Shown here in pieces: positions 1 through 5,467 of a DNA stretch of 8,529 nucleotides. The notes beneath the pieces are model-generated. The model was not told where the DNA came from. It made no database searches and worked only from the letters and a program-made list of their open reading frames with translations. Positions within the stretch are counted from its first letter, which is position 1; the number at the start of each line of letters is the position of its first letter. The DNA is taken from positions 1 through 8,529 of the forward strand of contig DAIUFK010000084.1 of NCBI GenBank assembly GCA_036844615.1. Direction: 5' to 3'. This DNA is from Palsa-872 sp036844615. Its GTDB lineage: Bacteria > Chloroflexota > Dormibacteria > Dormibacterales > Dormibacteraceae. Both the position numbers and the translations under genes were made by a program.

Positions 1-2
1 TC

Positions 3-389
3 TGCCGTGGCAACAACCAGAGCAAGTTCTACGCCGAAGGCGACTATGAGCCGATTTCGCGCATCTTCGAGAAGACACTTTTCAACCGGTTCTTGCTCGA
101 GTACGACGACAACCGCTCAGGAGGCTTTGCGCCGCTCGCGCACCTACCTGAAGACCGGGTCGCAGTCCTTGGCCTTGTGACGACCAAGAAGCCGGAACTC
201 GAAAGCGAGACCGAGTTGAAGATCAGAATCGAAGAGGCTGCCCGCTACGTTCCGCTCGAACGATTGGCGCTTAGCCCTCAATGCGGGTTCGCTTCGACCA
301 TGGAGGGCAACCGGATCAGTCACGAACTACAGAGACGTAAGCTCGAGCTTGTAGGACGGGTCGCAGGATCGGTCTGGGGCCAAAGTTAG
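3..389 (+). CDS. Cobalamin-independent methionine synthase-like (MetE C-terminal family), 3' part
   Basis: The reading frame is open from the left edge, so the N-terminal part lies outside the window; 128 residues are visible. It begins with CRGNN, the tail of the HxCRGN motif whose His and Cys bind zinc in MetE-type methyltransferases. The segment FLLEYD (about visible residue 33) probably supplies the Glu ligand, and SPQCGFAS near visible residue 90 carries the last Cys ligand. Family knowledge: these enzymes move a methyl group to a zinc-bound thiolate, classically homocysteine, giving methionine in the cytoplasm. The lack of extra sequence after the QCGF region fits the short single-barrel COG0620 type rather than full two-barrel MetE, but the missing N-terminus prevents proof. 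The methyl donor of these short forms is often not methyltetrahydrofolate, so the substrate is left open. A TTG at 93 is internal and is not a start. Confidence 0.85.
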   Translation, partial: CRGNNQSKFYAEGDYEPISRIFEKTLFNRFLLEYDDNRSGGFAPLAHLPEDRVAVLGLVTTKKPELESETELKIRIEEAARYVPLERLALSPQCGFASTMEGNRISHELQRRKLELVGRVAGSVWGQS

Positions 390-412
390 GTTCGAATCCT
401 GTCCCGGAGCCA
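389..412 (+). other. tRNA 3'-end-like remnant (possible attachment-site scar)
   Basis: Directly seen: GGTTCGAATCC at 389-399 matches a tRNA T-arm with its TTCGAAT loop (391-397), and CCCGGAGCCA at 403-412 looks like an acceptor 3' strand, discriminator and CCA. TTAGG (386-390) can pair with CCTGT (398-402) except at the outermost position. From the end of the T-loop to the end of CCA there are 15 bases, one fewer than the standard 16. No matching 5' half (acceptor strand, D-arm or anticodon arm) is visible upstream, where a methionine synthase-like gene runs to its stop at 387-389. It is therefore not a working tRNA. The acceptor-like end resembles tRNAs ending CCCCGGAGCCA, such as some tRNA-Asn. 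A 3'-end copy of a tRNA is the usual footprint of tRNA-targeted integration; that reading is inference, and chance resemblance cannot be excluded. Confidence 0.4.
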
Positions 413-454
413 ACCCGCTGAATTCAAAGTCGTTGGTTTCCGGCGCCGTGAAAT

Positions 455-470
455 GCTTGCGAACGCAAGC
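455..470. repeat. Perfect inverted repeat upstream of padR-like gene (candidate operator)
   Basis: GCTTGCG (455-461) and CGCAAGC (464-470) form a perfect palindrome with a 2-base centre. A third copy of the half-site, GCTTGCG, lies at 500-506 and overlaps the proposed -35 element of the PadR gene. PadR proteins are dimeric and usually bind palindromes near their own promoter, so this is a plausible autoregulatory site. As RNA it could form a 6-bp stem with a 4-base loop, but no T-run follows, so a terminator for the upstream gene is less likely. Confidence 0.45.
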
Positions 471-501
471 AGGGGCTGCCGAATCGCACGTAAAGAAGGG
501 C

Positions 502-530
502 TTGCGCTAGTCTGTAATCCGTAGTACTGT
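502..530 (+). promoter_or_regulatory. Putative sigma70-type promoter of the PadR-HAAS pair
   Basis: TTGCGC (502-507), a 17-base spacer and TACTGT (525-530). Each hexamer matches the consensus at only three of six positions, so support comes mainly from spacing and location. It predicts a transcript starting near 537, only a few bases before the ATG at 543, in keeping with the absence of a Shine-Dalgarno sequence there. An alternative -10, TGTAAT at 513-518, is closer to consensus but has no partner -35. Confidence 0.35.
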
Positions 531-542
531 TCCAACCGCAGC

Positions 543-905
543 ATGCAGCAAACGGGCGGATACCCGATCGACACCAGCCAGCTCTTGAAGGGCGTTCTGG
601 ACCTCGCCGTTCTCGCCGTTCTCGCCGATCACGACAGCTACGGCTATGACGTCCTCCGCCGTTTGCGCGATAGCGGCCTGGATGGCGTGGGCGATGCCTC
701 CGTATACGGAACGCTGCGCCGCCTGTACCAGGCCGGCTCCCTCAATTCATACGTGGTCCCCTCGGAGGAGGGGCCCCATCGCAAGTACTACGGGCTCAAC
801 GATCGCGGCCGAAGCGCCCTCGACCAATCCACTAAGACGTGGGGCTCGTTCACGAGAGCCCTCGATCACCTGCTCAACGGGAGGAGCTCCGCCAATGCCA
901 AATAG
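543..905 (+). CDS. PadR-family transcriptional repressor
   Basis: A 120-residue cytoplasmic DNA-binding protein of usual PadR length. The winged helix begins with LLKGVLDLAVLAVLAD (residues 14-29). It continues through SYGYDVLRRL (32-41) and the recognition helix region ASVYGTLRRLYQAGSL (52-67), and ends in the wing EGPHRKYYGLNDRGR (76-90), all classic PadR signatures. A final helix (about 93-112) would serve dimerisation. The ATG at 543 is the first in frame; no Shine-Dalgarno sequence precedes it, suggesting leaderless or near-leaderless translation. The gene overlaps the next one by 11 bases, so the two are almost certainly co-transcribed. PadR next to a HAAS/DUF1700 membrane protein is a recurrent bacterial arrangement, with the repressor controlling its own operon. 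The inducing signal cannot be read from the sequence. Residues 21-29 are encoded by a 9-base tandem repeat, without any length change relative to the family. Confidence 0.92.
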   Translation: MQQTGGYPIDTSQLLKGVLDLAVLAVLADHDSYGYDVLRRLRDSGLDGVGDASVYGTLRRLYQAGSLNSYVVPSEEGPHRKYYGLNDRGRSALDQSTKTWGSFTRALDHLLNGRSSANAK

Positions 906-1839
906 CCAACAGGCCAACGATGTCGCCAACTATGCCGCCGCCGTTCGATCTGCCCTTGCTTCTCTCCCCGAGGCCGAGCGGGCAAGTCTGCTCGAGGATC
1001 TCGAGAACCACCTGGCGGAGGTCGCCGGCGAGTCCGATCTTTCCCTGCAAGAACGCCTCGGCCAGCCTGAGGACTACGCGGCTGAGCTCAGGTCGGCTTA
1101 CAGCTCCGGGCGCAACACGCCAAACGTGAAACGGCGCTGGCCAACTCGCGAAAGATCATGGGCGTTGGTGAAGGCGGCATTTGGCACCCAGGTCTATAGC
1201 GAGCTGCGCGCCCTGCTTCCTGAGCTGCTCCCCGGATGGTGGGTCCTGCGCGCATACCTGGTAGTGCTCGTTCTCGCCTTCATGTTCAGGGGCGACCGCA
1301 ATCTCAGGCCGATACCCAACCCGTTCTCCAGCGCTGGCCTGCTCCAGATCCTGGCCACGCTGATCGCAATCTTCATCTCGGTGCGGTTGGGTCGGCGCGG
1401 GATGCCCGCCAACCGAGGCTGGCGAGGTGCGGCCCTGGCTGTGAACGTCGCGGTTGCTGTTCTCGCTTTGCCGGTCCTCGTGAGCATGGGCACTGCTGGC
1501 AGCTATGCCTATTTGGATGCCGGCACGTCCGATCCGTACTTCCCGTCGGTTTCGGCCGGCTACTACCCCGGGCTCACCAACATCTATCCGTATTCAAAGG
1601 AAGGAAAGGCGCTCAATGACGTCCTTCTGTACGACCAGAACGGACGCCCACTGATCGCGGACAGAGGGGACGTGGTCACAGACGTTCCCACCGGAGCGGA
1701 TGGTCTGCCGATTCCAAACGCATACCCGCTCAAACAGCGAGATTCCAGCGGCCTTCCGGTCCTGCCTCCGCGGGTGGCGCTGCCACCGTGGCCGACCGGC
1801 ACGCCCGCCGCGAGCCCAACGCCGACCCCAAAGCCCTAG
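895..1839 (+). CDS. HAAS/DUF1700-type membrane protein, partner of PadR
   Basis: 314 residues. The start is ATG 895, 10 bases after GGAGG (880-884) and inside the end of the PadR gene; in-frame upstream codons only shadow PadR. Residues 9-72 form the helical, acidic HAAS-like domain (AERASLLEDLENHLAEV, then RLGQPEDYAAELRSAY), predicted cytoplasmic. Three hydrophobic segments follow at about 113-131, 146-165 and 177-200. The C-terminal 110 residues are hydrophilic, rich in Pro, Gly and Tyr (SVSAGYYPGLTNIYPY, LLYDQNGRPLI), and end in a Pro/Thr tail (TGTPAASPTPTPKP). With the N-terminus inside, this tail would lie outside the membrane. Family knowledge: HAAS domains accompany PadR regulators and are proposed to work in signalling at the membrane; the biochemical role is unknown. 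The gene ends on a CTAG shared with the convergent reductase gene, leaving no room for a terminator. Confidence 0.85.
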   Translation: MPNSQQANDVANYAAAVRSALASLPEAERASLLEDLENHLAEVAGESDLSLQERLGQPEDYAAELRSAYSSGRNTPNVKRRWPTRERSWALVKAAFGTQVYSELRALLPELLPGWWVLRAYLVVLVLAFMFRGDRNLRPIPNPFSSAGLLQILATLIAIFISVRLGRRGMPANRGWRGAALAVNVAVAVLALPVLVSMGTAGSYAYLDAGTSDPYFPSVSAGYYPGLTNIYPYSKEGKALNDVLLYDQNGRPLIADRGDVVTDVPTGADGLPIPNAYPLKQRDSSGLPVLPPRVALPPWPTGTPAASPTPTPKP

Positions 1840-2588
1840 CGCAGCGCCTCGAACTCCTTTTCGGTGAGCTCGATCTTCAGCGCCGCCAGGTTCTGTTTCA
1901 GGTGGTCGAGGGACAGCGTGCCGGGAATCGGCAGCATCGCGGGCGAGCGCCGAAGGAGCCAGGCCAGCGTGATCTGTTGCGCTGTCGCTCCATGCCGCCT
2001 GGCGATCTCATCCAGCGTGGCTCCGCCGTGCCCGCGCAGGGGAAAGAACGGCACGAACACGATGCCTTCGTTCGCGCAGTGGTCGACGACTCCCTCGAAC
2101 TTGCGCTCCGAAAGGTTGTAGTGGTTCTGGACCGCGGTGATGGGCACCACCTGCCGAGCGCGTTCGATCTGGTCTACGTCGACCTCGGAGATGCCGACGT
2201 GGCGGACCTTGCCCCGGTCTCGGTACTCCTTGATGGCGGCGAGGCTCTCCTCGATCGGAGTCTCAGGATCGACGCGGTGTAGGTAGTACAGAAAGATGCT
2301 GTCGGTCTTCAGACTGCGAAGGCTTTGCTCGAGTTCGGCGCGCAGCACCTCCGGGCGGCCGCGCCCGGCGCCACCGAACCCGCCCTTGGTGGCCACCACG
2401 CAGTTGTCGGGGAACGGAGAGAGAGCCTCGCCGATCGTCTGTTCACTTTGCCCGCCGGTGTACAGGTGGGCGGTGTCGATCATCTGCACGCCCGCGGCGA
2501 CCGCCGCTTTGACGAACGCGATGTTTTCGCGGGTCAGTCGGTTCGTTCCCAAGCCGATCCGAGCCACGTCGATGTCGCCAAGCTTCAT
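1836..2588 (-). CDS. Aldo/keto reductase
   Basis: A 250-residue soluble NADPH-dependent oxidoreductase of the (beta/alpha)8 AKR superfamily. The catalytic tetrad is visible: Asp38 (MIDTAHLYT), Tyr43, Lys68 (VVATKGG) and His104 (YLHRVDPET). Other family marks are RIGLGTNRL at the N-terminus, GKVRHVGIS (126-133), VQNHYNLSER (153-162) and the cofactor-binding IPGTLSLDHLKQN near 221-233. It is shorter than many AKRs (about 270-330), mainly because it stops soon after LTEKEFEALR with no C-terminal loop, which usually shapes the substrate pocket; the substrate is unknown. The ATG at 2588 is supported by GGAG (minus strand, 2598-2595) six bases upstream. It lies 74 bases downstream of the cyclase-Crp gene on the same strand, so co-transcription or control by that regulator is plausible. 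Its stop codon shares CTAG with the convergent HAAS gene. Confidence 0.93.
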   Translation of the reverse strand: MKLGDIDVARIGLGTNRLTRENIAFVKAAVAAGVQMIDTAHLYTGGQSEQTIGEALSPFPDNCVVATKGGFGGAGRGRPEVLRAELEQSLRSLKTDSIFLYYLHRVDPETPIEESLAAIKEYRDRGKVRHVGISEVDVDQIERARQVVPITAVQNHYNLSERKFEGVVDHCANEGIVFVPFFPLRGHGGATLDEIARRHGATAQQITLAWLLRRSPAMLPIPGTLSLDHLKQNLAALKIELTEKEFEALR

Positions 2589-2621
2589 GGAGTTCTCCGT
2601 CAGCAGCCTCGGGCGGTTAGG

Positions 2622-2639
2622 GGGTCGTGAATGCGACCC
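2622..2639 (-). repeat. Inverted repeat between cyclase-Crp and aldo/keto reductase genes
   Basis: GGGTCG (2622-2627), six bases, CGACCC (2634-2639): perfect 6-bp arms in the 74-base gap between two minus-strand genes. It could form a GC-rich hairpin in the transcript, but no T-run follows it on the minus strand, so it is a weak terminator candidate at best. It could equally be a protein-binding site or mRNA-processing element upstream of the reductase gene. Confidence 0.4.
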
Positions 2640-2662
2640 GCGTCACAAATGGCAGGTAATGT

Positions 2663-4162
2663 TCAAGACAACGACCGCAACCTGGCAGCATCGAGGATCG
2701 TGATGTGGCCCTGTTCGATCGAAACCGCGCCAAGGGTGACCAGCCGGCTCAGGGCTCGGTTGACGTTCTCACGGCTGGCTCCCACCATCCCCGCGAGCTC
2801 GGCTTGCGGAACTCTGACGCCGATTCGCACGCCGCCGGCGACCTTCACGCCGTGTCGGTCGGCGAGCTCCAGGAGCTTGCGCGCGGTCCTGCCGGGCACG
2901 TCCAGGAAGGCGACATCGGCCAGCTCCTCGTCCTTTCGGCGTACGTACGCGACAAGGGTGGCCAGCAGGCGCAGGCCGAGCTCGGGCGTCGCTCGAATGG
3001 CGGCCTGGAGGTCGTCCTTGCTGAGAATCACGCAGGTTGTCGGCTCGACAGCGATGGCATCCGCGGTTCGCGTGCCGGCTGCGTCCAGCACGCCAAGCTC
3101 GCCTACCGTGTCTCCAACCATCAGGAGGCGCAGGACCAACTCTCGGCCGTGCCGCGACGTGCGCGTCACGCGGACAAGACCGTGCTCGATGACGAACACC
3201 GAATTCGCCGGTTCGCCCTCTCTTGCCAGATAGGTCCCGCTCGGAAACACTCTTCGATGCACACGCCGCCGAAGCGCGGCGGCCAACTTCGGCGGCAGGC
3301 CGGCGAAAAGCGGCGTGTGAAGGAGCACGTCGATAGGTTCCACACCGCCGCTTACCGCGGCGGCGAGCGCCAGCCGGTACGTGTCGATCGGAACGTTCGT
3401 GCCCTTGAGCGAGACCGTATCGGCAGTGTCGAACGAGAAGTCGGGAGCGCCAGCCCGGGTCGCGCTGTCGACCAGCGTGTCCCCGGCCGCGGCATGAGCC
3501 GTCAGGCCGGCGGCGCTGTTGGTCACGTCGCCGACTGCGGTGAAGTCCTTGAAGCCGCCGCCGCCGACGTTCCCGCAGTACTCCTCGCCGGTGGAGATCC
3601 CGATGCCGATCTCGATCCACGGGCCGTCGGGCGTTCCGTATCCGACCGCATCGAGCAGGGCGGCAGCCGCCGCTACTGCTTTGCGCGGATAATCGCGGCC
3701 GCTCAGCCCGGGCACGAACAGGCCCATCACCTGGTCACCCGCAATCTGGCCGAGGACACCTTCCTGCTTCAAGAGCACTCGCGACGCGACATCGTAGAAG
3801 CGGTTCAAAAGCGCCGGCACGGCGTTCGGCGAAAGCGATCGCGTGAGGCTCGTGTAGCTGCGGACGTCGGCGAACAGGACGCTGATCGGGACGATCGCGC
3901 CACCCTCCGGGGCCCACTCGAGGCAGCGAGCGCATACATGTGGCGTCTTCTTGGACGGGCGGTAGCCGAACGCGCGAAACGGCAGCGTGATCGGTCCGCC
4001 GTAGGGCGCATTGCACACCTTGCACCGGGGCCGGCCCGGGAACAGGGCAAACGCGCGGCGCCCGAGGCGTGGTCCTAGAGCGGCGAACCGGTCGCCGCGA
4101 AGGATGGCTGACCAGTGCTCATCCATCAGGACCTGGCTGCCGGCCGGCTTTGACGCCGCCAT
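2663..4162 (-). CDS. Class III nucleotide cyclase fused to Crp-type cNMP-binding transcription regulator
   Basis: 499 residues with four modules. (1) Zinc-finger-like CKVC (47-50) and CARC (77-80), a pair known in front of some bacterial adenylate cyclases. (2) Class III cyclase, about 93-265: metal Asp99 (LFADVRSYTS), metal Asp143 (AGDQVMGLF), purine-reading Asp206 (FKDFTAVGD) and transition-state Asn215. (3) Cyclic nucleotide-binding domain, about 286-400, with phosphate cassette GELGVL...RTA (Glu355, Arg365). (4) Crp-type helix-turn-helix, about 447-495 (ELAGMVGASRENVNRALSRL). No membrane segment is evident, so it should be cytoplasmic and DNA-bound. Oddities: the usual substrate-reading Lys is Gln139 and the usual transition-state Arg is Gly219 (codon GGC at 3508-3506), so activity may be low, altered or absent. 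The start could be ATG 4162 or, 12 codons in, ATG 4126; neither has a clear ribosome-binding site. The domain assignments are firm; what nucleotide it makes or binds is inference. Confidence 0.92.
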   Translation of the reverse strand: MAASKPAGSQVLMDEHWSAILRGDRFAALGPRLGRRAFALFPGRPRCKVCNAPYGGPITLPFRAFGYRPSKKTPHVCARCLEWAPEGGAIVPISVLFADVRSYTSLTRSLSPNAVPALLNRFYDVASRVLLKQEGVLGQIAGDQVMGLFVPGLSGRDYPRKAVAAAAALLDAVGYGTPDGPWIEIGIGISTGEEYCGNVGGGGFKDFTAVGDVTNSAAGLTAHAAAGDTLVDSATRAGAPDFSFDTADTVSLKGTNVPIDTYRLALAAAVSGGVEPIDVLLHTPLFAGLPPKLAAALRRRVHRRVFPSGTYLAREGEPANSVFVIEHGLVRVTRTSRHGRELVLRLLMVGDTVGELGVLDAAGTRTADAIAVEPTTCVILSKDDLQAAIRATPELGLRLLATLVAYVRRKDEELADVAFLDVPGRTARKLLELADRHGVKVAGGVRIGVRVPQAELAGMVGASRENVNRALSRLVTLGAVSIEQGHITILDAARLRSLS

Positions 4163-4178
4163 TGGGCGCGCTTATGGT
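4150..4178 (+). promoter_or_regulatory. Promoter of the membrane cupin gene, inside the start of the cyclase-Crp gene
   Basis: TTGACG (4150-4155, five of six consensus bases), a 17-base spacer and TATGGT (4173-4178, four of six). The predicted transcript start is about 4184-4186. This rules against ATG 4174, which lies within the -10 hexamer, and supports ATG 4189 as a leaderless or near-leaderless start. The -35 element lies in the first codons of the divergent cyclase-Crp gene. Confidence 0.6.
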
Positions 4179-4179
4179 A
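4174..4179 (-). promoter_or_regulatory. Possible divergent -10 element for cyclase-Crp gene
   Basis: On the minus strand the same bases read TACCAT (four of six matches to TATAAT), 11 bases before ATG 4162, giving a leader of about five bases. No -35 hexamer is seen at the proper distance. It overlaps the plus-strand -10 by five bases, so polymerase could bind one direction or the other but not both at once. Confidence 0.3.
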
Positions 4180-4188
4180 TCGCTGGCA

Positions 4189-5460
4189 ATGCGGCGCGGC
4201 CTGGTGGGAACGTCAGCGGTACTCGCCGGGCTCGGGTGGCTCCAGCTTGCCCCCGCGTTCGGCTTCCCAGTAACCGCGCCCGCCGCGATGCTCGACAGAA
4301 TGCTGGGGGCCCACCGCGAGGCAGGCCTTGCGGGCTGGATCCTTCTGCTGCTGGGCGTGGGGATATTCGCTGCCGCCTATCTCTTCCTTGTCGAACCGAG
4401 GACCAAGGGGGTCGTCGCGCCCATCGCATACGCACTGGGTGCCTGGTTCGTTTCGGGCGCAGTTCTCATGCCCGCCATCGCGTTGATTCAGGGCGCCCCG
4501 CCCGCCGGCGACACCGCCAACGACCCCATGCGCGCGTCCTTCTTCATGCTCAACCTGGGCCCTGGGGCCGCCATCGAGGCACTTATCGCGTGGCTTCTGT
4601 TCGGCGCCGTGCTCGCCGCAGGTAGAACCCTGGATGTGCATCCCCGGGCGTTCTATCTGGCCGGCGGAGCCGCAGTGCTTGCCGCATTGTTGGCGGTGGC
4701 GATCCCGATTCTCGTGGCGCGTTATGACGCGAACCGCGTCGTTGAGGGCAATGTGGTCCAGGTCCCGGCCGGCCCCGTCTTCATCAGCGTGCTCGAGCTC
4801 CCTCAGCCCGCCGGCGCTGTGCTCGGTCCCCATGCGCATATCCCGGGCTTTGTCCTCGACGTGTCCGGCACCGCCACCATGGCCATCACCGGCAGGGGGA
4901 CGGTTGACGTGGGGCCTGGCGATGCCGTCTTTACCGCGAACCTTCAGCGCCACGACCACGAGAACCGGGCAGCGGTTCCCACAGCGATACTCCTCGCCCT
5001 TGTGCTCGTAGGTCTCGCTGTCGCTCTGCTGGCAGGCGCCTGGCGTCGCCGCGCGGCGGTTTTGCTTGCCGCGCTCCTTGTCCTCGGAGTCGTTGCAACG
5101 ATCGACCCTCTGATAAATCACTGGTACTTCATCGGGGTCCGCCCGGCGGCTGCACGCGGAGCCGTGATGCCAGTCCCCGCAGGTCACCGGACCTATGAGT
5201 CGGAGAACCTGACGGGGCTCACGTCAGGGCCCTACGTCGAGCGCCTTACTTACCGGTCGCTTGACTCAGGCGAATCGACCAGCCTCGCGGGCCCCGCCGC
5301 AATCCTGGTGCTCGACGGCCAAGTCTCGGTCACCACTGGCGGAAAGACGACGGGCTTATCCGCTCAGTCGGGCATCACGGTCGACGGTGGCGCGGATGCC
5401 ACCGTCAAGGCAGGTTCCCAGGGTGCAAGGATCCTGGTGATTCAAATTCTGTCGGTCTGA
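4189..5460 (+). CDS. Multi-pass membrane protein with cupin-like domains
   Basis: 423 residues from ATG 4189; the start is set by the promoter whose -10 covers the alternative ATG 4174. Hydrophobic segments lie at about 5-28, 48-68, 74-100, 117-144, 156-177, 263-284 and 288-305. Between the fifth and sixth is a cupin-like domain (about 184-262). Its motif 1 is G209-x5-H215-x-H217 with the usual Glu replaced by Phe221 or Val222; its motif 2 is G237-x5-PGD(243-245) followed by H255, H257 and N259. A metal site is therefore plausible although one ligand is missing. The C-terminal 100 residues (about 323-420) resemble a second cupin barrel (ILVLDGQVSV, SAQSGITVDGG) without the His ligands. I do not recognise a named family for the whole protein. 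It is divergent from the cyclase-Crp gene, sharing its control region, so it may be a target. It converges on the SRPBCC gene with only 7 bases between stops. Confidence 0.8.
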   Translation: MRRGLVGTSAVLAGLGWLQLAPAFGFPVTAPAAMLDRMLGAHREAGLAGWILLLLGVGIFAAAYLFLVEPRTKGVVAPIAYALGAWFVSGAVLMPAIALIQGAPPAGDTANDPMRASFFMLNLGPGAAIEALIAWLLFGAVLAAGRTLDVHPRAFYLAGGAAVLAALLAVAIPILVARYDANRVVEGNVVQVPAGPVFISVLELPQPAGAVLGPHAHIPGFVLDVSGTATMAITGRGTVDVGPGDAVFTANLQRHDHENRAAVPTAILLALVLVGLAVALLAGAWRRRAAVLLAALLVLGVVATIDPLINHWYFIGVRPAAARGAVMPVPAGHRTYESENLTGLTSGPYVERLTYRSLDSGESTSLAGPAAILVLDGQVSVTTGGKTTGLSAQSGITVDGGADATVKAGSQGARILVIQILSV

Positions 5461-5467
5461 GCGGCGC

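Noticed and set aside
330..412. A complete functional tRNA gene ending at 412
   Set aside because: No acceptor 5' strand, D-arm or anticodon arm can be drawn in the preceding bases, and the 3' part is one base short.
386..574. Minus-strand 62-codon frame in the gap before the PadR gene
   Set aside because: It overlaps the PadR start and the inverted repeats, has no recognisable motif and no ribosome-binding site.
603..629. Three tandem 9-base units (CTCGCCGTT twice, CTCGCCGAT) in the PadR gene
   Set aside because: They encode LAVLAVLAD, which fits the normal length and pattern of the PadR first helix, so this is codon bias rather than an expansion.
2627..2647. Crp-like site GTGA...TCAC near the end of the cyclase-Crp gene
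   Set aside because: The half-sites are 12 bases apart instead of the 6 expected for the Crp consensus TGTGA-N6-TCACA, and no better match was seen in the divergent control region at 4120-4200.
2705..4078. Plus-strand open frame of 457 codons opposite the cyclase-Crp gene
   Set aside because: Composition is rich in Arg, Ala, Gly, His and Gln with no recognisable motif, as expected for the antisense of a GC-rich gene; the minus strand carries four clear domains.
4069..4188. Longer N-terminus for the membrane cupin protein (GTG 4069 or ATG 4174)
   Set aside because: The extension lies antisense to the cyclase-Crp start, has no hydrophobic or conserved sequence, and ATG 4174 lies inside the best -10 element.
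4213..5187. Minus-strand open frame of 324 codons opposite the membrane cupin gene
   Set aside because: Its product is a run of charged and low-complexity residues without domains; the plus strand shows membrane helices and cupin motifs over the same bases.
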